Shown here piece by piece: positions 26,969 to 37,029 of a stretch of 64,000 nt of DNA (within the stretch, counting starts at the first letter, position 1; each line of letters begins with the position of its first letter). The stretch is from Siminovitchia terrae. GTDB taxonomy: Bacteria; Bacillota; Bacilli; Bacillales; Bacillaceae_C. Location of the stretch: the NCBI RefSeq assembly GCF_003605405.2, contig NZ_QYTW02000008.1:30015-94014 (forward strand). The letters run 5' to 3'. Made by a program: the position numbers and the translations under genes. Below the pieces are notes generated by a model. That model saw nothing but the letters and a program-made list of their open reading frames with translations. It did no database searches and was not told the origin of the DNA.

Positions 26969-27214
26969 TTAAAGTACTGGTATATGGGTATAAATCGGGG
27001 CGGCGCCTGGCTGCCAGCGGACAGTAAGCGACGGTGGTTTGATAACACCGTCCACCTCATACCAGCTTCCCCGCATACAGGATTGTCCAGTATAGTATAG
27101 GTGCCTTTGGATTCCCCTCTCCCATATCATCCGGGACCCTTGTTGATACAATCCACATTTCCTACAGTCCAATTGAGATTCAAGCGTTGGATCCTCCGCC
27201 AGATTTCTGGGCAA
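26969..27214 (-). CDS. Small hypothetical protein (81 aa), start uncertain
   Basis: Open frame with a CRKCG motif and a Trp/Gly/Tyr-rich C-terminal half (WERGIQRHLYYTGQSC, SLTVRWQPGAAPIY). No family recognised. The frame stays open upstream of the TTG at 27214, while the only well-placed ribosome site (AAAAAGGAGCG) serves an ATG in another frame. This could be a gene with a start-proximal frameshift or no gene at all. Confidence 0.35.
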   Translation of the reverse strand: MPRNLAEDPTLESQLDCRKCGLYQQGSRMIWERGIQRHLYYTGQSCMRGSWYEVDGVIKPPSLTVRWQPGAAPIYTHIPVL

Positions 27215-27280
27215 AATGAGGTCATATTTTTCACGCTCCTTTTTGCATAGGATATCCTCATTTATGTTCTCTTAAAAATA

Positions 27281-27311
27281 AGCCCCACAAGTGACATTCA
27301 CTTGCAGGGCC
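27281..27311 (-). terminator. Terminator after swrC
   Basis: GGGC..CAAGTG / CACTTG..GCCC hairpin directly after the stop at 27319, followed by TTATTTTT on the minus strand. Confidence 0.7.
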
Positions 27312-27318
27312 CATTTCA

Positions 27319-30300
27319 TTAATTCTCTTCTATTTTTCTGCGGTTTTTCTTGAATAGCTTAGATAATACTTCATATACAATTGGTACAACAATTAAAGTG
27401 AGTAATGTAGAGCTTGCCAAACCGCCTATGACCGTGATTCCAAGACCTTTTGAAATCAGGCCTCCTCCACCATTGCCAAGTGCCAATGGTATTAACGCAC
27501 CAATTGTGGCAATTGCGGTCATCAGGATTGGACGGAGACGTGTTGCCCCGGCTTCCAATACCGCCTGACGCATCGTCAATCCAGCTCGTTCCATACGGAC
27601 AATCCGGTCGACCAAAACGATGGCATTCGTCACAACGATACCGATCAGCATCAATAACCCCATCATAACGGAGACAGAGATTGTCTCACCGGCTATGTAC
27701 AAGCCGGCAAAAGCACCAATAACAGTGAATGGCAGTGAGAACAAGATCGCAAATGGCGCCACACCTTCATGGAAGGTGACAACAAGGATGAAATATACGA
27801 TGGCAATCGCTGCTAACATGGCCATGCCAAGCTGTGTAAATGTTTCATCCATATCCGCCTGCACGCCGGCAATATCGACTGTCACGCCTTTTGGCAGATC
27901 CAACTGATCTACTTTTTTACCAATCTGGGAAGTTATTTTGGAAATATCATCGCCTTTAACTGTCCCTGAAACCGTTGCATAGTATTCACCTTTGCTACGG
28001 TCAAGTGTATTGTAAGTAGTTCCTTTTTTCACTTTGACAAGATCTGAAAGCGGTACTTTATCTCCAACCGCTGTTGGAATCTTTTTATCCAAAAGTTCAT
28101 CTACAGTTTCCGGCTGGGACGATTGTTCTTGTTGAACAATGACATCTAAAGAGTTTCCATCTTTTTCTACCGTCGTTAATACATCTTTTGTTTTTTGCGG
28201 ATTTAACATCATCACGAGCTGACCCGTTGTCAATCCATATTTTTTCAGCATTTCAGCCTGCTCAACCCGGAATGTATATTTGACAAAAGCCTCCTCGGCG
28301 CTGGAAGAAACATCTTTGAGCCCGTCATTTTTCTTCATGACGTCTTCTACCTTCTTAACCGATTCGTTTAGTTTATCTAAATTTTCGCTGTAGAGGGTGT
28401 AACTCACTTCATTGGTGGAGCCAGACATTGAAGAGAAGTCCTGGCTTTTCCATGTGCCTGATTGATCAAGCGTAGTTACATATTTTTCTATTTTTTCCCT
28501 TGCTTCCGGGAAGTTCTCCATGTCCGGATCAAAAATCAAATACATTAAGGCACCGCCTCCGCCGCCGCCCATCATGGCAGCCGAAGGATCCCCCGCTTCA
28601 GTCACAGACACTTGAACGATGTCAATATCATCACGTTTCAGCATTTTATCTTCAACAACTTTGACATTTTCCAGGGTGTCCTCACGTAATTCCCCTGCTT
28701 TTGGCGTATACGTTAAATACATCACCTTGTCTTCCTCGCTGCCCAAAAAGCTGAAACCGATGAGCGGTGTTAACATCAAGCTGCCCACTAATAAGGCAAT
28801 CGCAAGCACTGACGCAATGATCTTATGGTTAAGCACCTTGTTAAGGAAACTTTTATACCCATTTGCCAGTTTGCCAGGCCCTTTATGGCTTTTCTTCGTT
28901 TTCTCACCATATAACTTCTTTTTAAACAGGAAATGCGAAAGGGCAGGCACAATAGTGATCGCTACAAGCAACGAAGCGCCGAGTGCAAACGCCATTGTCA
29001 AAGCAAATGGCATGAACAATTCACCGACCATACCGCCGACAAAAATCATCGGGGCAAATACAGCAACCGTCACTAATGTGGAGGACATAATCGGCTTGAA
29101 CATTTCAATGGTGGCTTCACGTATAAGCTCACGACCGGTTAATTTTTCCTCTTTTAAATGCAAGCGCCGGTATATATTTTCAACCACGACAATCGAATCA
29201 TCGATAACCCGGCCGATCGCAACTGTAACCGCACCGAGCGTCATAATATTCAACGTAATATCCATCCAGTTCAACAGCATCAATGCCATAAATATAGACA
29301 CTGGGATCGATATGATCGAAATGAGCGTTGATTTGAAATCCCGGAGGAAAAGAAGAATGATCAATACAGCAATCAATCCTCCAAATAACGCTTTTTCAAT
29401 CATCGTTGCCACGGAATCCTCAATTGGCTTTCCTTGGTCAAGCGTTACATCAATGGAAAGGTCACCATACTTAGCCTTTTCTTCCTTGATTAATTTCTTC
29501 ACATTATTCACAACATCAACTGTGTTCGCCTGCTGATCTTTGACAATCTGAATCGCAATCGCATCTTTTCCGTTTGTGCGGGAAACCGATTCAACTTTTC
29601 CGACCGTCTTGATCTTAGCGATATCCCCAAGCTTCACAAATGGTGATGGATTGGCTTCTGACGGGGTGACTGGGATTAACATATCCTTTAATTCCTTAGC
29701 AGTCATGAATTTCCCATCAATTGATACAGCCTGCTCGCCTTCTTTAAACTCATAAAGCCCTAATGAAACGTCCATGTTGCTGGCTTGGATGATTTCTTTG
29801 ACTTTATCCTCTGTCAAATCCATTTTATCCAATTTCGCTTTGTCGTACGTGAGGTCCACTTCTTCGATATGCTGACCGGTGGTCGTGGCTGAGGCCACAC
29901 CATCTAGCTTTTCGATTTTCGGAAGCAAACTTTCCCCTACTGTTGACGTTAATTCAACAATGTCTTCTTTTGAACTGCTTACACTTAGGGCAATAACCGG
30001 CATCATGTTCATGCTGATGGCGGATGTTGTCGGCTCCTCTGCCCCTTCCGGCAATTCAACATTATCCAATGCTGACTTTAATTCCCTTTTCGCCTCATCC
30101 ATATCGATTCCGTATTCATATTCCACTTGAATACTCGCCATATTCGAATACGAATTCGAGTAAACTGCTTTAACATGGTCAAGGCCTTCTGCCGCTTTTT
30201 CTATTGGCATGGAGACATCTTCCATTACCTGTTCAGGAGTCGCTCCTGGATATACACCCGTCACCGTTAAAAAAGGAATGGAAATATCCGGGATCGTCTC

Positions 30301-30405
30301 CGTTTTCATTCGTGTCCCTGAATAAATACCAGAAACCGTAATGATTATGGTAAGTAGCCATACCGCAAGTTTATTCTTTAAAACAAAATTGACTAACCCC
30401 TTCAC
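27319..30405 (-). CDS. swrC: RND-family efflux transporter, SwrC/YerP type
   Basis: 1028 residues. Two repeats of the RND layout: N-terminal helix, large periplasmic-type loop, then six helices, with GAVTVAIGRVIDDSIVVVENIYRR (helix 4 acidic residues of the proton relay) and a matching second half. In B. subtilis SwrC confers surfactin self-resistance and swarming. GTG start. A TetR-type gene is divergent, with a palindromic operator between them, the same arrangement as yerP/yerO. Confidence 0.92.
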   Translation of the reverse strand: MKGLVNFVLKNKLAVWLLTIIITVSGIYSGTRMKTETIPDISIPFLTVTGVYPGATPEQVMEDVSMPIEKAAEGLDHVKAVYSNSYSNMASIQVEYEYGIDMDEAKRELKSALDNVELPEGAEEPTTSAISMNMMPVIALSVSSSKEDIVELTSTVGESLLPKIEKLDGVASATTTGQHIEEVDLTYDKAKLDKMDLTEDKVKEIIQASNMDVSLGLYEFKEGEQAVSIDGKFMTAKELKDMLIPVTPSEANPSPFVKLGDIAKIKTVGKVESVSRTNGKDAIAIQIVKDQQANTVDVVNNVKKLIKEEKAKYGDLSIDVTLDQGKPIEDSVATMIEKALFGGLIAVLIILLFLRDFKSTLISIISIPVSIFMALMLLNWMDITLNIMTLGAVTVAIGRVIDDSIVVVENIYRRLHLKEEKLTGRELIREATIEMFKPIMSSTLVTVAVFAPMIFVGGMVGELFMPFALTMAFALGASLLVAITIVPALSHFLFKKKLYGEKTKKSHKGPGKLANGYKSFLNKVLNHKIIASVLAIALLVGSLMLTPLIGFSFLGSEEDKVMYLTYTPKAGELREDTLENVKVVEDKMLKRDDIDIVQVSVTEAGDPSAAMMGGGGGGALMYLIFDPDMENFPEAREKIEKYVTTLDQSGTWKSQDFSSMSGSTNEVSYTLYSENLDKLNESVKKVEDVMKKNDGLKDVSSSAEEAFVKYTFRVEQAEMLKKYGLTTGQLVMMLNPQKTKDVLTTVEKDGNSLDVIVQQEQSSQPETVDELLDKKIPTAVGDKVPLSDLVKVKKGTTYNTLDRSKGEYYATVSGTVKGDDISKITSQIGKKVDQLDLPKGVTVDIAGVQADMDETFTQLGMAMLAAIAIVYFILVVTFHEGVAPFAILFSLPFTVIGAFAGLYIAGETISVSVMMGLLMLIGIVVTNAIVLVDRIVRMERAGLTMRQAVLEAGATRLRPILMTAIATIGALIPLALGNGGGGLISKGLGITVIGGLASSTLLTLIVVPIVYEVLSKLFKKNRRKIEEN

Positions 30406-30452
30406 AATTACACCTGCCCCTAATTGACTTTTTCATTACAGTTCCTTATAAT

Positions 30453-30470
30453 AATGACTGATTGGTCATT
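30453..30470. promoter_or_regulatory. TetR-type operator between swrC and its regulator
   Basis: AATGACTGATTGGTCATT has perfect 6-bp arms (AATGAC/GTCATT) around a 6-bp centre and lies between the divergent genes. Confidence 0.65.
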
Positions 30471-30503
30471 TGTCAATGAATAACTTGGGAGCGATCGATA
30501 AAA

Positions 30504-31328
30504 ATGGCAAAAAAACAATTAATCATGGAAAAAGCTTTGGAGCTTTTTGCAATACAAGGATTTGAAGCTACTTCCGTTCAACAAATAACAGAACATTGCG
30601 GCATTTCCAAAGGGGCATTCTACCTATCCTTCAAGTCAAAGGATGAATTGATATTAGAGCTGCTTGATCATTTTTCAATGGAGGATTTATCAGAGATTGA
30701 CTACCTGGTCAGAAACACAAAAAATGAGACACTATTATATGATTTTTATCAAGCAATGTTTGATTCTTTTCAAAAGCATTCGGATTTCGCAAAAATTTTT
30801 CTTAAGGAACAGATGCATACACTTGATGAAAAGTTTGTAAATAAATTACATTCCTATGAGAAATCAATCGAGGAAATGATTTTAACCATAGTGGATAGGC
30901 TGTATGGCGATGAAGTCGATGAGACCAAATATGATTTGACCTATTGCATCAAAGGGTTTTTGGATTCTTATTCACAGATTCTTTTATTCAGTGAAGCACC
31001 GGTTGATTTAGATTTGCTATCCCAATCGCTTGTCGAGAAAACAAATATACTGGCAAGGCATACGACTATTCCCTTTATTACAAAAGAGATCGTTCAGATG
31101 TCCCCGGTAAACGAAGAGATGTCGAAGGAACGGATTCTTGAAGTGATTGACGAAAAAATGAAAGAAATGGAAGATTCGATTGAAAAGGAATCATTGGGCT
31201 TGCTAAAAGAACACCTGTTGGAGCCGTCCCTCGGCCCCGCTATCGTGAAAGGTTTACTGGAAAATATTCGAAACCATTCTCACTGTAAATGGATCTCTTA
31301 TTTGCTTCGGCGGCATTGGGAGATCTGA
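30504..31328 (+). CDS. yerO: TetR/AcrR regulator (YerO-like)
   Basis: 274 residues. N-terminal HTH (KALELFAIQGFEATSVQQITEHCGISKGAFYLSFKSKDELI) is typical of TetR, and the long C-terminal ligand-binding region with an acidic coiled segment (ILEVIDEKMKEMEDSIEKES) matches the length of YerO. It is divergent from swrC and probably represses it through the palindrome between them. A terminator follows. Confidence 0.82.
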   Translation: MAKKQLIMEKALELFAIQGFEATSVQQITEHCGISKGAFYLSFKSKDELILELLDHFSMEDLSEIDYLVRNTKNETLLYDFYQAMFDSFQKHSDFAKIFLKEQMHTLDEKFVNKLHSYEKSIEEMILTIVDRLYGDEVDETKYDLTYCIKGFLDSYSQILLFSEAPVDLDLLSQSLVEKTNILARHTTIPFITKEIVQMSPVNEEMSKERILEVIDEKMKEMEDSIEKESLGLLKEHLLEPSLGPAIVKGLLENIRNHSHCKWISYLLRRHWEI

Positions 31329-31342
31329 GCTATTTAAAAACA

Positions 31343-31379
31343 AAGTGCCTGCACACATTTCATGCAGTAGCAGGCACAA
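31343..31379 (+). terminator. Terminator between yerO and dpaA remnant
   Basis: GTGCCTGC / GCAGGCAC stem with T- and A-rich flanks, between convergent genes. Confidence 0.65.
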
Positions 31380-31392
31380 TTTACTTAAAAAT

Positions 31393-31815
31393 CTATTGGG
31401 AACACAATAACTTGTATAAGACCCCGCTCACAATTTCCCCTGCTGTCTTCGGCGCAGTTTTTCCAGGCAGTCCCAAAGCATGGATAGCCTTTAAACCTTT
31501 TTCCTGAGCAAACGCAAAGTCTGTTCCCCCGGGCTTTGAGGCAATATCAATAACCAGAGAAGAGTTCACCATTTTTGAAAGAATAGCAGCATCCAAAATC
31601 ATGTGAGGAACTGTATTAATACAAATATCAATTCCGGAAATATAGTCAGCAAGATGATCCAAATGAATCGGGTGCAGTCCTATTTCACTGATTCGTGCAA
31701 AATCGGAGTCTTTTCTGGCAGCCACGCTGACTTTTGCACCTACAGCAGAGAATAGTCTGGCCAAGGTTACACCTGTTCTTCCGAATCCCAGCACCATTAC
31801 CTGAGAACCACTCAC
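31393..31815 (-). pseudogene. dpaA: Dipicolinate synthase subunit A, C-terminal fragment
   Basis: 140 residues matching only the second half of DpaA/SpoVFA (normally about 300): the Rossmann motif GSQVMVLGFGRTGVTLARLF, then DICINTVPHMILDAAIL, VIDIASKPGGTDFAFAQEKG and GLPGKTAPKTAGEI. The N-terminal catalytic half is absent: an in-frame stop lies just before the GTG, no ribosome site is present, and dpaB is not adjacent. This is most likely a leftover fragment, with a functional copy elsewhere in the genome. Confidence 0.75.
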
Positions 31816-32068
31816 AGTTTTAAAGCTTTAATAAGCGATTTACTACGCGTTGCCATCATGGATTCAATCAAGCACGTTCAGAACTGGCCGCAATGTTTAA
31901 AAGAAATTATAAGATTTTCATTAAGAAAAGAAGTTCTTTATTTACACAAATTTATTAACGGTCCTCTGACTACTGTAATCATTTAATATAATGGAGGGCT
32001 AGAATTTAGGCTTTTCTATGGGTAAAATGGATAGTAGATTTAATTAATAATTCAAAGTGGGGAAAATA

Positions 32069-32854
32069 ATGATCAAAGCAATTTTTTTCGATTTAGACGA
32101 TACACTTTTATGGGATAAAAAAAGTGTAAAAGAAGCATTTGTCGCGACATGCAGAGCGGCTGAGCAACGCTGCGGATTAAATCCGGATGAATTGGAAGAA
32201 GCCGTTCGGGAGAATGCTAGAGAGCTCTATTCTTCCTATGAAACTTATCCCTTTACCCAAATGATCGGCATCAATCCTTTTGAAGGCCTGTGGGGAGAAT
32301 TCCTTGATGAAACAGAGGATTTTGAAAAACTGAGCAAAATTGTTCCTGAATATCGCAAAAACGCTTGGACATTGGGATTGAAGCAATTGGGCGTAGACGA
32401 CCCGGATTTTGGCGCTGAGTTGAGCGAACTTTTTCCAAAGAACCGTCGAAAAGTCCCATTTGTTTATGAGGACACATTCCAAGTGCTCGACACATTGAAA
32501 AAGGATTACCGCCTGGTGCTCATTACAAACGGATCACCAGATTTGCAAAATACAAAGCTGACCATTACTTCAGAGCTCGTGCCATACTTTGACCATATTG
32601 TCATTTCCGGCGGCTATGGGAAAGGAAAGCCTGATAAGGGAATATTTGAACATGCCCTGTCACTGATGTCGTTAGAAAAAGACGAAGCGATTATGGTAGG
32701 CGATAACTTAAATACGGATATCCTGGGAGCCAATCGTGCTGGTATCAAATCTGTCTGGATTAACAGAGAGGAAAAAGAGCGGAACGAGGTAGAGCCTGTT
32801 TATGAGATCCGTAAATTAAGCGACCTTTATGATGTTCTGGAAAAAATGAGATAG
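32069..32854 (+). CDS. ysaA: HAD-family phosphatase YsaA
   Basis: 261 residues. HAD motifs: [10 protein letters not shown] (nucleophile Asp), ITNGSPDLQ (motif II), [10 protein letters not shown] (motif III Lys) and [17 protein letters not shown] (motif IV). The cap region [30 protein letters not shown] is highly like B. subtilis YsaA, described as a phosphoserine-type phosphatase. Start at 32069 (GGGGAAAATA before ATG) rather than the GTG 12 bases earlier. Confidence 0.88.
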   Translation: MIKAIFFDLDDTLLWDKKSVKEAFVATCRAAEQRCGLNPDELEEAVRENARELYSSYETYPFTQMIGINPFEGLWGEFLDETEDFEKLSKIVPEYRKNAWTLGLKQLGVDDPDFGAELSELFPKNRRKVPFVYEDTFQVLDTLKKDYRLVLITNGSPDLQNTKLTITSELVPYFDHIVISGGYGKGKPDKGIFEHALSLMSLEKDEAIMVGDNLNTDILGANRAGIKSVWINREEKERNEVEPVYEIRKLSDLYDVLEKMR

Positions 32855-32883
32855 GCCCTTATTGGATTCTAATTTCCATTCAA

Positions 32884-32919
32884 AAGAGCAGGTATTACTA
32901 CTTTGTAATACCTGCTCTT
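32884..32919. terminator. Bidirectional terminator between ysaA and yhgE
   Basis: Perfect 15-bp stem AAGAGCAGGTATTAC / GTAATACCTGCTCTT with a 6-nt loop between convergent genes. Confidence 0.85.
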
Positions 32920-32924
32920 CATTC

Positions 32925-35453
32925 TTATATAGAAGCATCTGCATTCTGGTGCAGTTCCTTTTTATTATTGACATTATTTTTGACAATAAAGAAAGCCATT
33001 GTTAATGCTGCACAGCCCAGCATATATAGTCCTAGAATTCCCACATTCTGCCACATGAATGAATAATCTCCGCTTGAAATGACCGCCTTGAATGCCTGAA
33101 CAGAGTATGTCATCGGCAATAAGCTATTGAGCGGCTGGATGAATCTTGGAATTAACTCCAGCGGGAATGTCCCTGCACTTGTTGTCAGCTGTAAAATGAG
33201 AATAATAATCGCTATGAAGCGACCTGGATCTCCCAAAGTTGTGACCAGAAGTTGTATCAGAGTCATAAAGGAAAGACTCGTAATGATCGATACAAAAATG
33301 AACAATGGTACACTCTTCACTTCAATACCCAATCCAAATAATAGGATAGCATCTACCAATAATGCCTGGATCACCCCTGTGATAGCCACAACCCCGAATT
33401 TGCCAAGGAACCAGGTAATACCATTGCGCGGATTTACTGCAGGATCCCTTAAATTAAAGACGATTGTCATCAACAATGCACCTACAAATAATCCCAATGA
33501 AATAAAATATGGTGCAAAACCTGTACCGTAGTTCGGAACCGGGTTCACTTCTTCCTTATTCACATCGACAGGGCTTCCCATCATATCATACGTATCATCA
33601 TTAGCGTCGACAGATCCTGCTTCATCTGCTGCCTCACTTAGCTTCTCATGTAATTCCGTCGTTCCGTCTTGCAACTCGGTTGTACCGTCAGAAAGCTTGC
33701 CGGAACCTTCGGCTAATTTTTGCGACCCGTCTTTGATTTTGGATGAGCCGTCCGCCAACTGCCCCATTCCATTACTTAACTCATTGGCACCGTCTGAGAG
33801 TTGATGGGCACCGGAATTTGCCTCTTTTATTTTTTGGTTAAATACTTCCATGTTATTAACATATTCTTTTTGGCCGCTGCTTAATTTCGAAGATCCGTCT
33901 TGCAGCTCTTTCGCTCCATTTGATAATTTTTGGACGCCTTCCTGAAGTGCAACCTGACCAGATTGGATGGTTCCAAGACCATTTGACAATTGATCAAATA
34001 CCGGATCAATCGCTTGTTGGATTTCTTTATCCAGTCCGGCAGTGGCGCCTCCGAGTTTTTTATTTACTTCACTCTTATATTGGTTGAAACCTTCATTTAT
34101 TCCGGCAGTGGCTTGATCAATTCCTTGCTGGACACCTGCTTCTACACCTGCTTTGATCTGTCCCTCCATATTGCCCAGCTTTGTCTGCAGCTGTCCCTTA
34201 ATCGCTTCTGTTGACGGAGACTCTTGCGCCATTTGCGAAAAGACCCCATCCACTGTTTCTTTAGGAACACCATTTTTTAACAAAGAAGCATAGAGTGTTT
34301 CCATTTGTTGTTTCTGCATTTCAGCGATGGTGCCTTCCAACTGGTCTACCGCTGCTCCTACCTCGGATGAAATTTGTGAAGAAACCGCAGACGATACTCC
34401 CGAAGATAACTTAGGGGCTAGTTCGTTTTTTAAACTATTATTAATCCCCTGGTTCAATTGATCCAAGCCGGCATCCATCTCTCCGCTGCTTGCCTTGATT
34501 TTTGCACCAATGGAATCGGCCATCTGCTTCGGCAATTGGGTTTGAAGCTGGTTTAAACCATCCTGCACCTTGCCTGTACCTGCTACTAAATCCGGTACTT
34601 TTCCATTAAGCTCTTGCAAGCCATTGTTCACCTGCGAAATACCTGAATTGAGTGCATGGGAACCTTTTTGAACATCTTTTGATGCACCGGCTAGCTTTCC
34701 GCTGGCGTCTGTCAATTGATTCATCCCATCGGCTAGATCATGGGATCCATCGGCTAGTTCACCAGAACCGGACCGTGCTTTTGTCACCCCGTTTTCAAAT
34801 TCAATGGAACTGGATGCTAAAACCTCCAAGTTATCCTTAAGCTCTTTAGATCCATCCGCAAGTTCTTTTGCTCCATCATCCAATTTCTTACTGCCATCAC
34901 TTGCTTTTTCAAGTCCCTCTGCGACATCTTCAACCTTATCAAACATCGTTTCGGCGTACGTGGATGTGACCGCTTTGGAAACCTCCGCTTTGATCTCTTT
35001 TGCCGCAGTTTCCCCAATCTGAGAAGAAAGGAAGTTATAAGCCTCATTAGGTACATATTTCAGTTCCAATTTCTTCGGCTTTTCATCCATTAGAGTAGTT
35101 GCATTTTCCGAAAAATTCTTCGGAATTTCGATCAACATATAATATTTTCGGTTTTCTAAATCCCGGTAACCTTCTTGTTTGGGAACAAACTGAAACTGAA
35201 ATTCATCATTATCCTTTAACTTATCAACAAGTTCCTTTCCTAATTCCAAATGCTCTCCCTCATAGTCAGCCCCGGCATCTTCATTCACCACTGCAACAGG
35301 TAAATCACTCAAATAGTTATAGGGATCCCAAAATGCCCAAAGAAACATCCCTGCATATAATAACGGAACAAAGGCGACAGCAATAATGGGAATAAGCACC
35401 TTTTTATTCGTCAGAATTTGCTTCCATTCCGATATAAAGCTTGATTTCTCCAT
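32925..35453 (-). CDS. yhgE: YhgE/Pip family membrane protein
   Basis: 842 residues. One N-terminal helix (KKVLIPIIAVAFVPLLYAGMFLWAF), a long extracellular region with many heptad-like LADGSKELKDG / LSDGANELSNG repeats predicted to form coiled coils, then five or six C-terminal helices of the ABC-2 permease kind. The family includes phage infection protein Pip and type VII-secretion-linked proteins; the role of YhgE itself is unclear. The TetR gene yhgD lies directly upstream on the same strand, as in B. subtilis. Confidence 0.9.
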   Translation of the reverse strand: MEKSSFISEWKQILTNKKVLIPIIAVAFVPLLYAGMFLWAFWDPYNYLSDLPVAVVNEDAGADYEGEHLELGKELVDKLKDNDEFQFQFVPKQEGYRDLENRKYYMLIEIPKNFSENATTLMDEKPKKLELKYVPNEAYNFLSSQIGETAAKEIKAEVSKAVTSTYAETMFDKVEDVAEGLEKASDGSKKLDDGAKELADGSKELKDNLEVLASSSIEFENGVTKARSGSGELADGSHDLADGMNQLTDASGKLAGASKDVQKGSHALNSGISQVNNGLQELNGKVPDLVAGTGKVQDGLNQLQTQLPKQMADSIGAKIKASSGEMDAGLDQLNQGINNSLKNELAPKLSSGVSSAVSSQISSEVGAAVDQLEGTIAEMQKQQMETLYASLLKNGVPKETVDGVFSQMAQESPSTEAIKGQLQTKLGNMEGQIKAGVEAGVQQGIDQATAGINEGFNQYKSEVNKKLGGATAGLDKEIQQAIDPVFDQLSNGLGTIQSGQVALQEGVQKLSNGAKELQDGSSKLSSGQKEYVNNMEVFNQKIKEANSGAHQLSDGANELSNGMGQLADGSSKIKDGSQKLAEGSGKLSDGTTELQDGTTELHEKLSEAADEAGSVDANDDTYDMMGSPVDVNKEEVNPVPNYGTGFAPYFISLGLFVGALLMTIVFNLRDPAVNPRNGITWFLGKFGVVAITGVIQALLVDAILLFGLGIEVKSVPLFIFVSIITSLSFMTLIQLLVTTLGDPGRFIAIIILILQLTTSAGTFPLELIPRFIQPLNSLLPMTYSVQAFKAVISSGDYSFMWQNVGILGLYMLGCAALTMAFFIVKNNVNNKKELHQNADASI

Positions 35454-35565
35454 AAAGATTGTATTCTCCTTTCAATACAACTAACCCGTATTTCATTTTG
35501 TCATTTTGCACAAAATCATTATGACTACTTCATTCACTTGGTCAATCCTGCCCAAAAATATAGGA

Positions 35566-36141
35566 TTATCTATTGGATAACCCATTTAATAAGTACAATT
35601 TAAACAATCTTGATATTTCATCTTTCTCCAGCGGTTTATGGGCTTTTTCCCAGTCGAAGATGAGCGCGATATAAATCTTTATTATAACAAAGGCTGTAAT
35701 CTCGGGGTTGCATGGCTTGATTTCGCCTTTGTCCACCGCTTTTTGCACGATTTTCCCCACATATTGGACAATCGCATTTTCTATCTTTTGGATCACATCC
35801 TTAACCGCCGGGGTTCCCATTTCCTTTTCTTCCTGAATGAGCTTTATCATCAATTGATGATCCGTTCGGAACTCCAATAACGCAAAAAGTGCACTGTCCA
35901 CTTTCTCGTAAAAAGATGAATCTTCACTTACCGTTTTTTCAACCGACAACTTCATTTCAAGAATTAACGAAGAAATGATTTCATGAAATAATTCTTCCTT
36001 ATTCTTGTAAAAAGTGTAAATCGTCCCCTTACCAACATTGGCTAATTTAGCGATCTGATCCATAGTCGTAGCCTTATAACCAAATAAAGAGAAAGAATTT
36101 GTGGCAGCTTCCAAAATTTGCTGCTTCCGGTCAATAGTCAA
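35566..36141 (-). CDS. yhgD: TetR/AcrR regulator YhgD
   Basis: 191 residues. HTH at residues about 8-50 (ILEAATNSFSLFGYKATTMDQIAKLANVGKGTIYTFYKNKEELFHEI). TTG start after AAGAAGGTG. It probably represses itself and yhgE; a candidate operator with AATGACC/GGTCATT arms lies 80 bp upstream. Confidence 0.85.
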   Translation of the reverse strand: MTIDRKQQILEAATNSFSLFGYKATTMDQIAKLANVGKGTIYTFYKNKEELFHEIISSLILEMKLSVEKTVSEDSSFYEKVDSALFALLEFRTDHQLMIKLIQEEKEMGTPAVKDVIQKIENAIVQYVGKIVQKAVDKGEIKPCNPEITAFVIIKIYIALIFDWEKAHKPLEKDEISRLFKLYLLNGLSNR

Positions 36142-36222
36142 TTGTTTTCACCTTCTTTTTGGGAGGTGCCTGTCGCTCCCTGAAATATATCGAATGTCCC
36201 TTAAAATGAACTTATACGAAGG

Positions 36223-36251
36223 GAATGACCGTTTGAACATTATGGTCATTC
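36223..36251. promoter_or_regulatory. Candidate YhgD operator
   Basis: GAATGACC and GGTCATTC arms separated by 13 bases, upstream of yhgD and also upstream of the divergent ECF sigma operon. The half-sites resemble those of the swrC operator. Confidence 0.5.
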
Positions 36252-36382
36252 GTACATTCATCATACTAACATACAGGCGATAAGGAAAGCAACACCAAAG
36301 TTTCCATAGCAAGTCATTTTTTTCCACGTGGAAATACCGCTGCCGTTCTTCCGCTTTCTACAAAAAAGTTTTTCACTTTTTA

Positions 36383-36412
36383 TGCAACCTTTTCCTCCCC
36401 AATGGCATCTAA
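36383..36412 (+). promoter_or_regulatory. Candidate ECF-type promoter of the sigma operon
   Basis: TGCAAC, 17 bases, CATCTAA resembles the TGAAAC-N16-CGTCTA consensus of Bacillus ECF sigma factors and lies 36 bases before the sigma gene start. This would make the operon autoregulated. Confidence 0.5.
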
Positions 36413-36447
36413 GTATTATAATTCATTTGGAAAGGGGGCCGGTCGAG

Positions 36448-37029
36448 TTGGATTTTGTTGATCGATTAAAAGGAAGAGATGAACACGCCTTAATGGAAGT
36501 GATGAATCAATACGGGGACTACTTATTACGTACCGCGTATTTACTAATGAAAGATTACCAAACAGCTGAAGAAGCTGTTCAAGATACATTTATTACCGCT
36601 TTTGAAAAAATTCATCAACTGGAGGATCCCGAAAAGCTGAAAAGCTGGCTTACCGCCATTGTCCTGAATCAATGCCACTCCCGGATGCGGAAATGGCATT
36701 GGAAAAATATTTTTCTTCGTTTTGATAAAGTGGAAAAAATGAAAGCTGATGATACCATTCGAGGTCCTGAAGAATCACTACTTGCAATGGCCTTGGATCA
36801 CAATTTAAGTGAAGCCATTCAACAATTGAACTATAAATACCGCGAAGCGATAACATTGTATTACTTTAATGAAATGAAAATCTCAGAAATCGCCTCACAA
36901 ACAAAGACGAATGAAAACACAGTCAAATCAAGACTCAAACGAGGCCGGCTGTTATTGAAAGGTCTGTTGACGAAAGGAGAGATTTCCAATGAAGAATCAG
37001 CGGAAAACCCTAAAAAAACAGCTCGATAA
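36448..37029 (+). CDS. ECF-family RNA polymerase sigma factor
   Basis: 193 residues. Region 2 (NQYGDYLLRTAYLLMKDYQTAEEAVQDTFITAFEKI) and region 4 (LSEAIQQLNYKYREAITLYYFNEMKISEIASQTKTNENTVKSRLKRGR) are complete. A TTG start at 36448 with GGAAAGGGGG upstream is chosen; the longer frame has an atypical hydrophobic N-terminus. It overlaps the next gene by 41 bases, the usual tight coupling of sigma and anti-sigma. The target regulon is unknown. Confidence 0.88.
   Translation: MDFVDRLKGRDEHALMEVMNQYGDYLLRTAYLLMKDYQTAEEAVQDTFITAFEKIHQLEDPEKLKSWLTAIVLNQCHSRMRKWHWKNIFLRFDKVEKMKADDTIRGPEESLLAMALDHNLSEAIQQLNYKYREAITLYYFNEMKISEIASQTKTNENTVKSRLKRGRLLLKGLLTKGEISNEESAENPKKTAR

Noticed and set aside
28619..29536. 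Long plus-strand frame (305 codons) inside swrC
   Set aside because: Antisense to a full-length, well-conserved RND gene; composition (Ser/Thr/Ile-rich) is that of a complementary-frame shadow.
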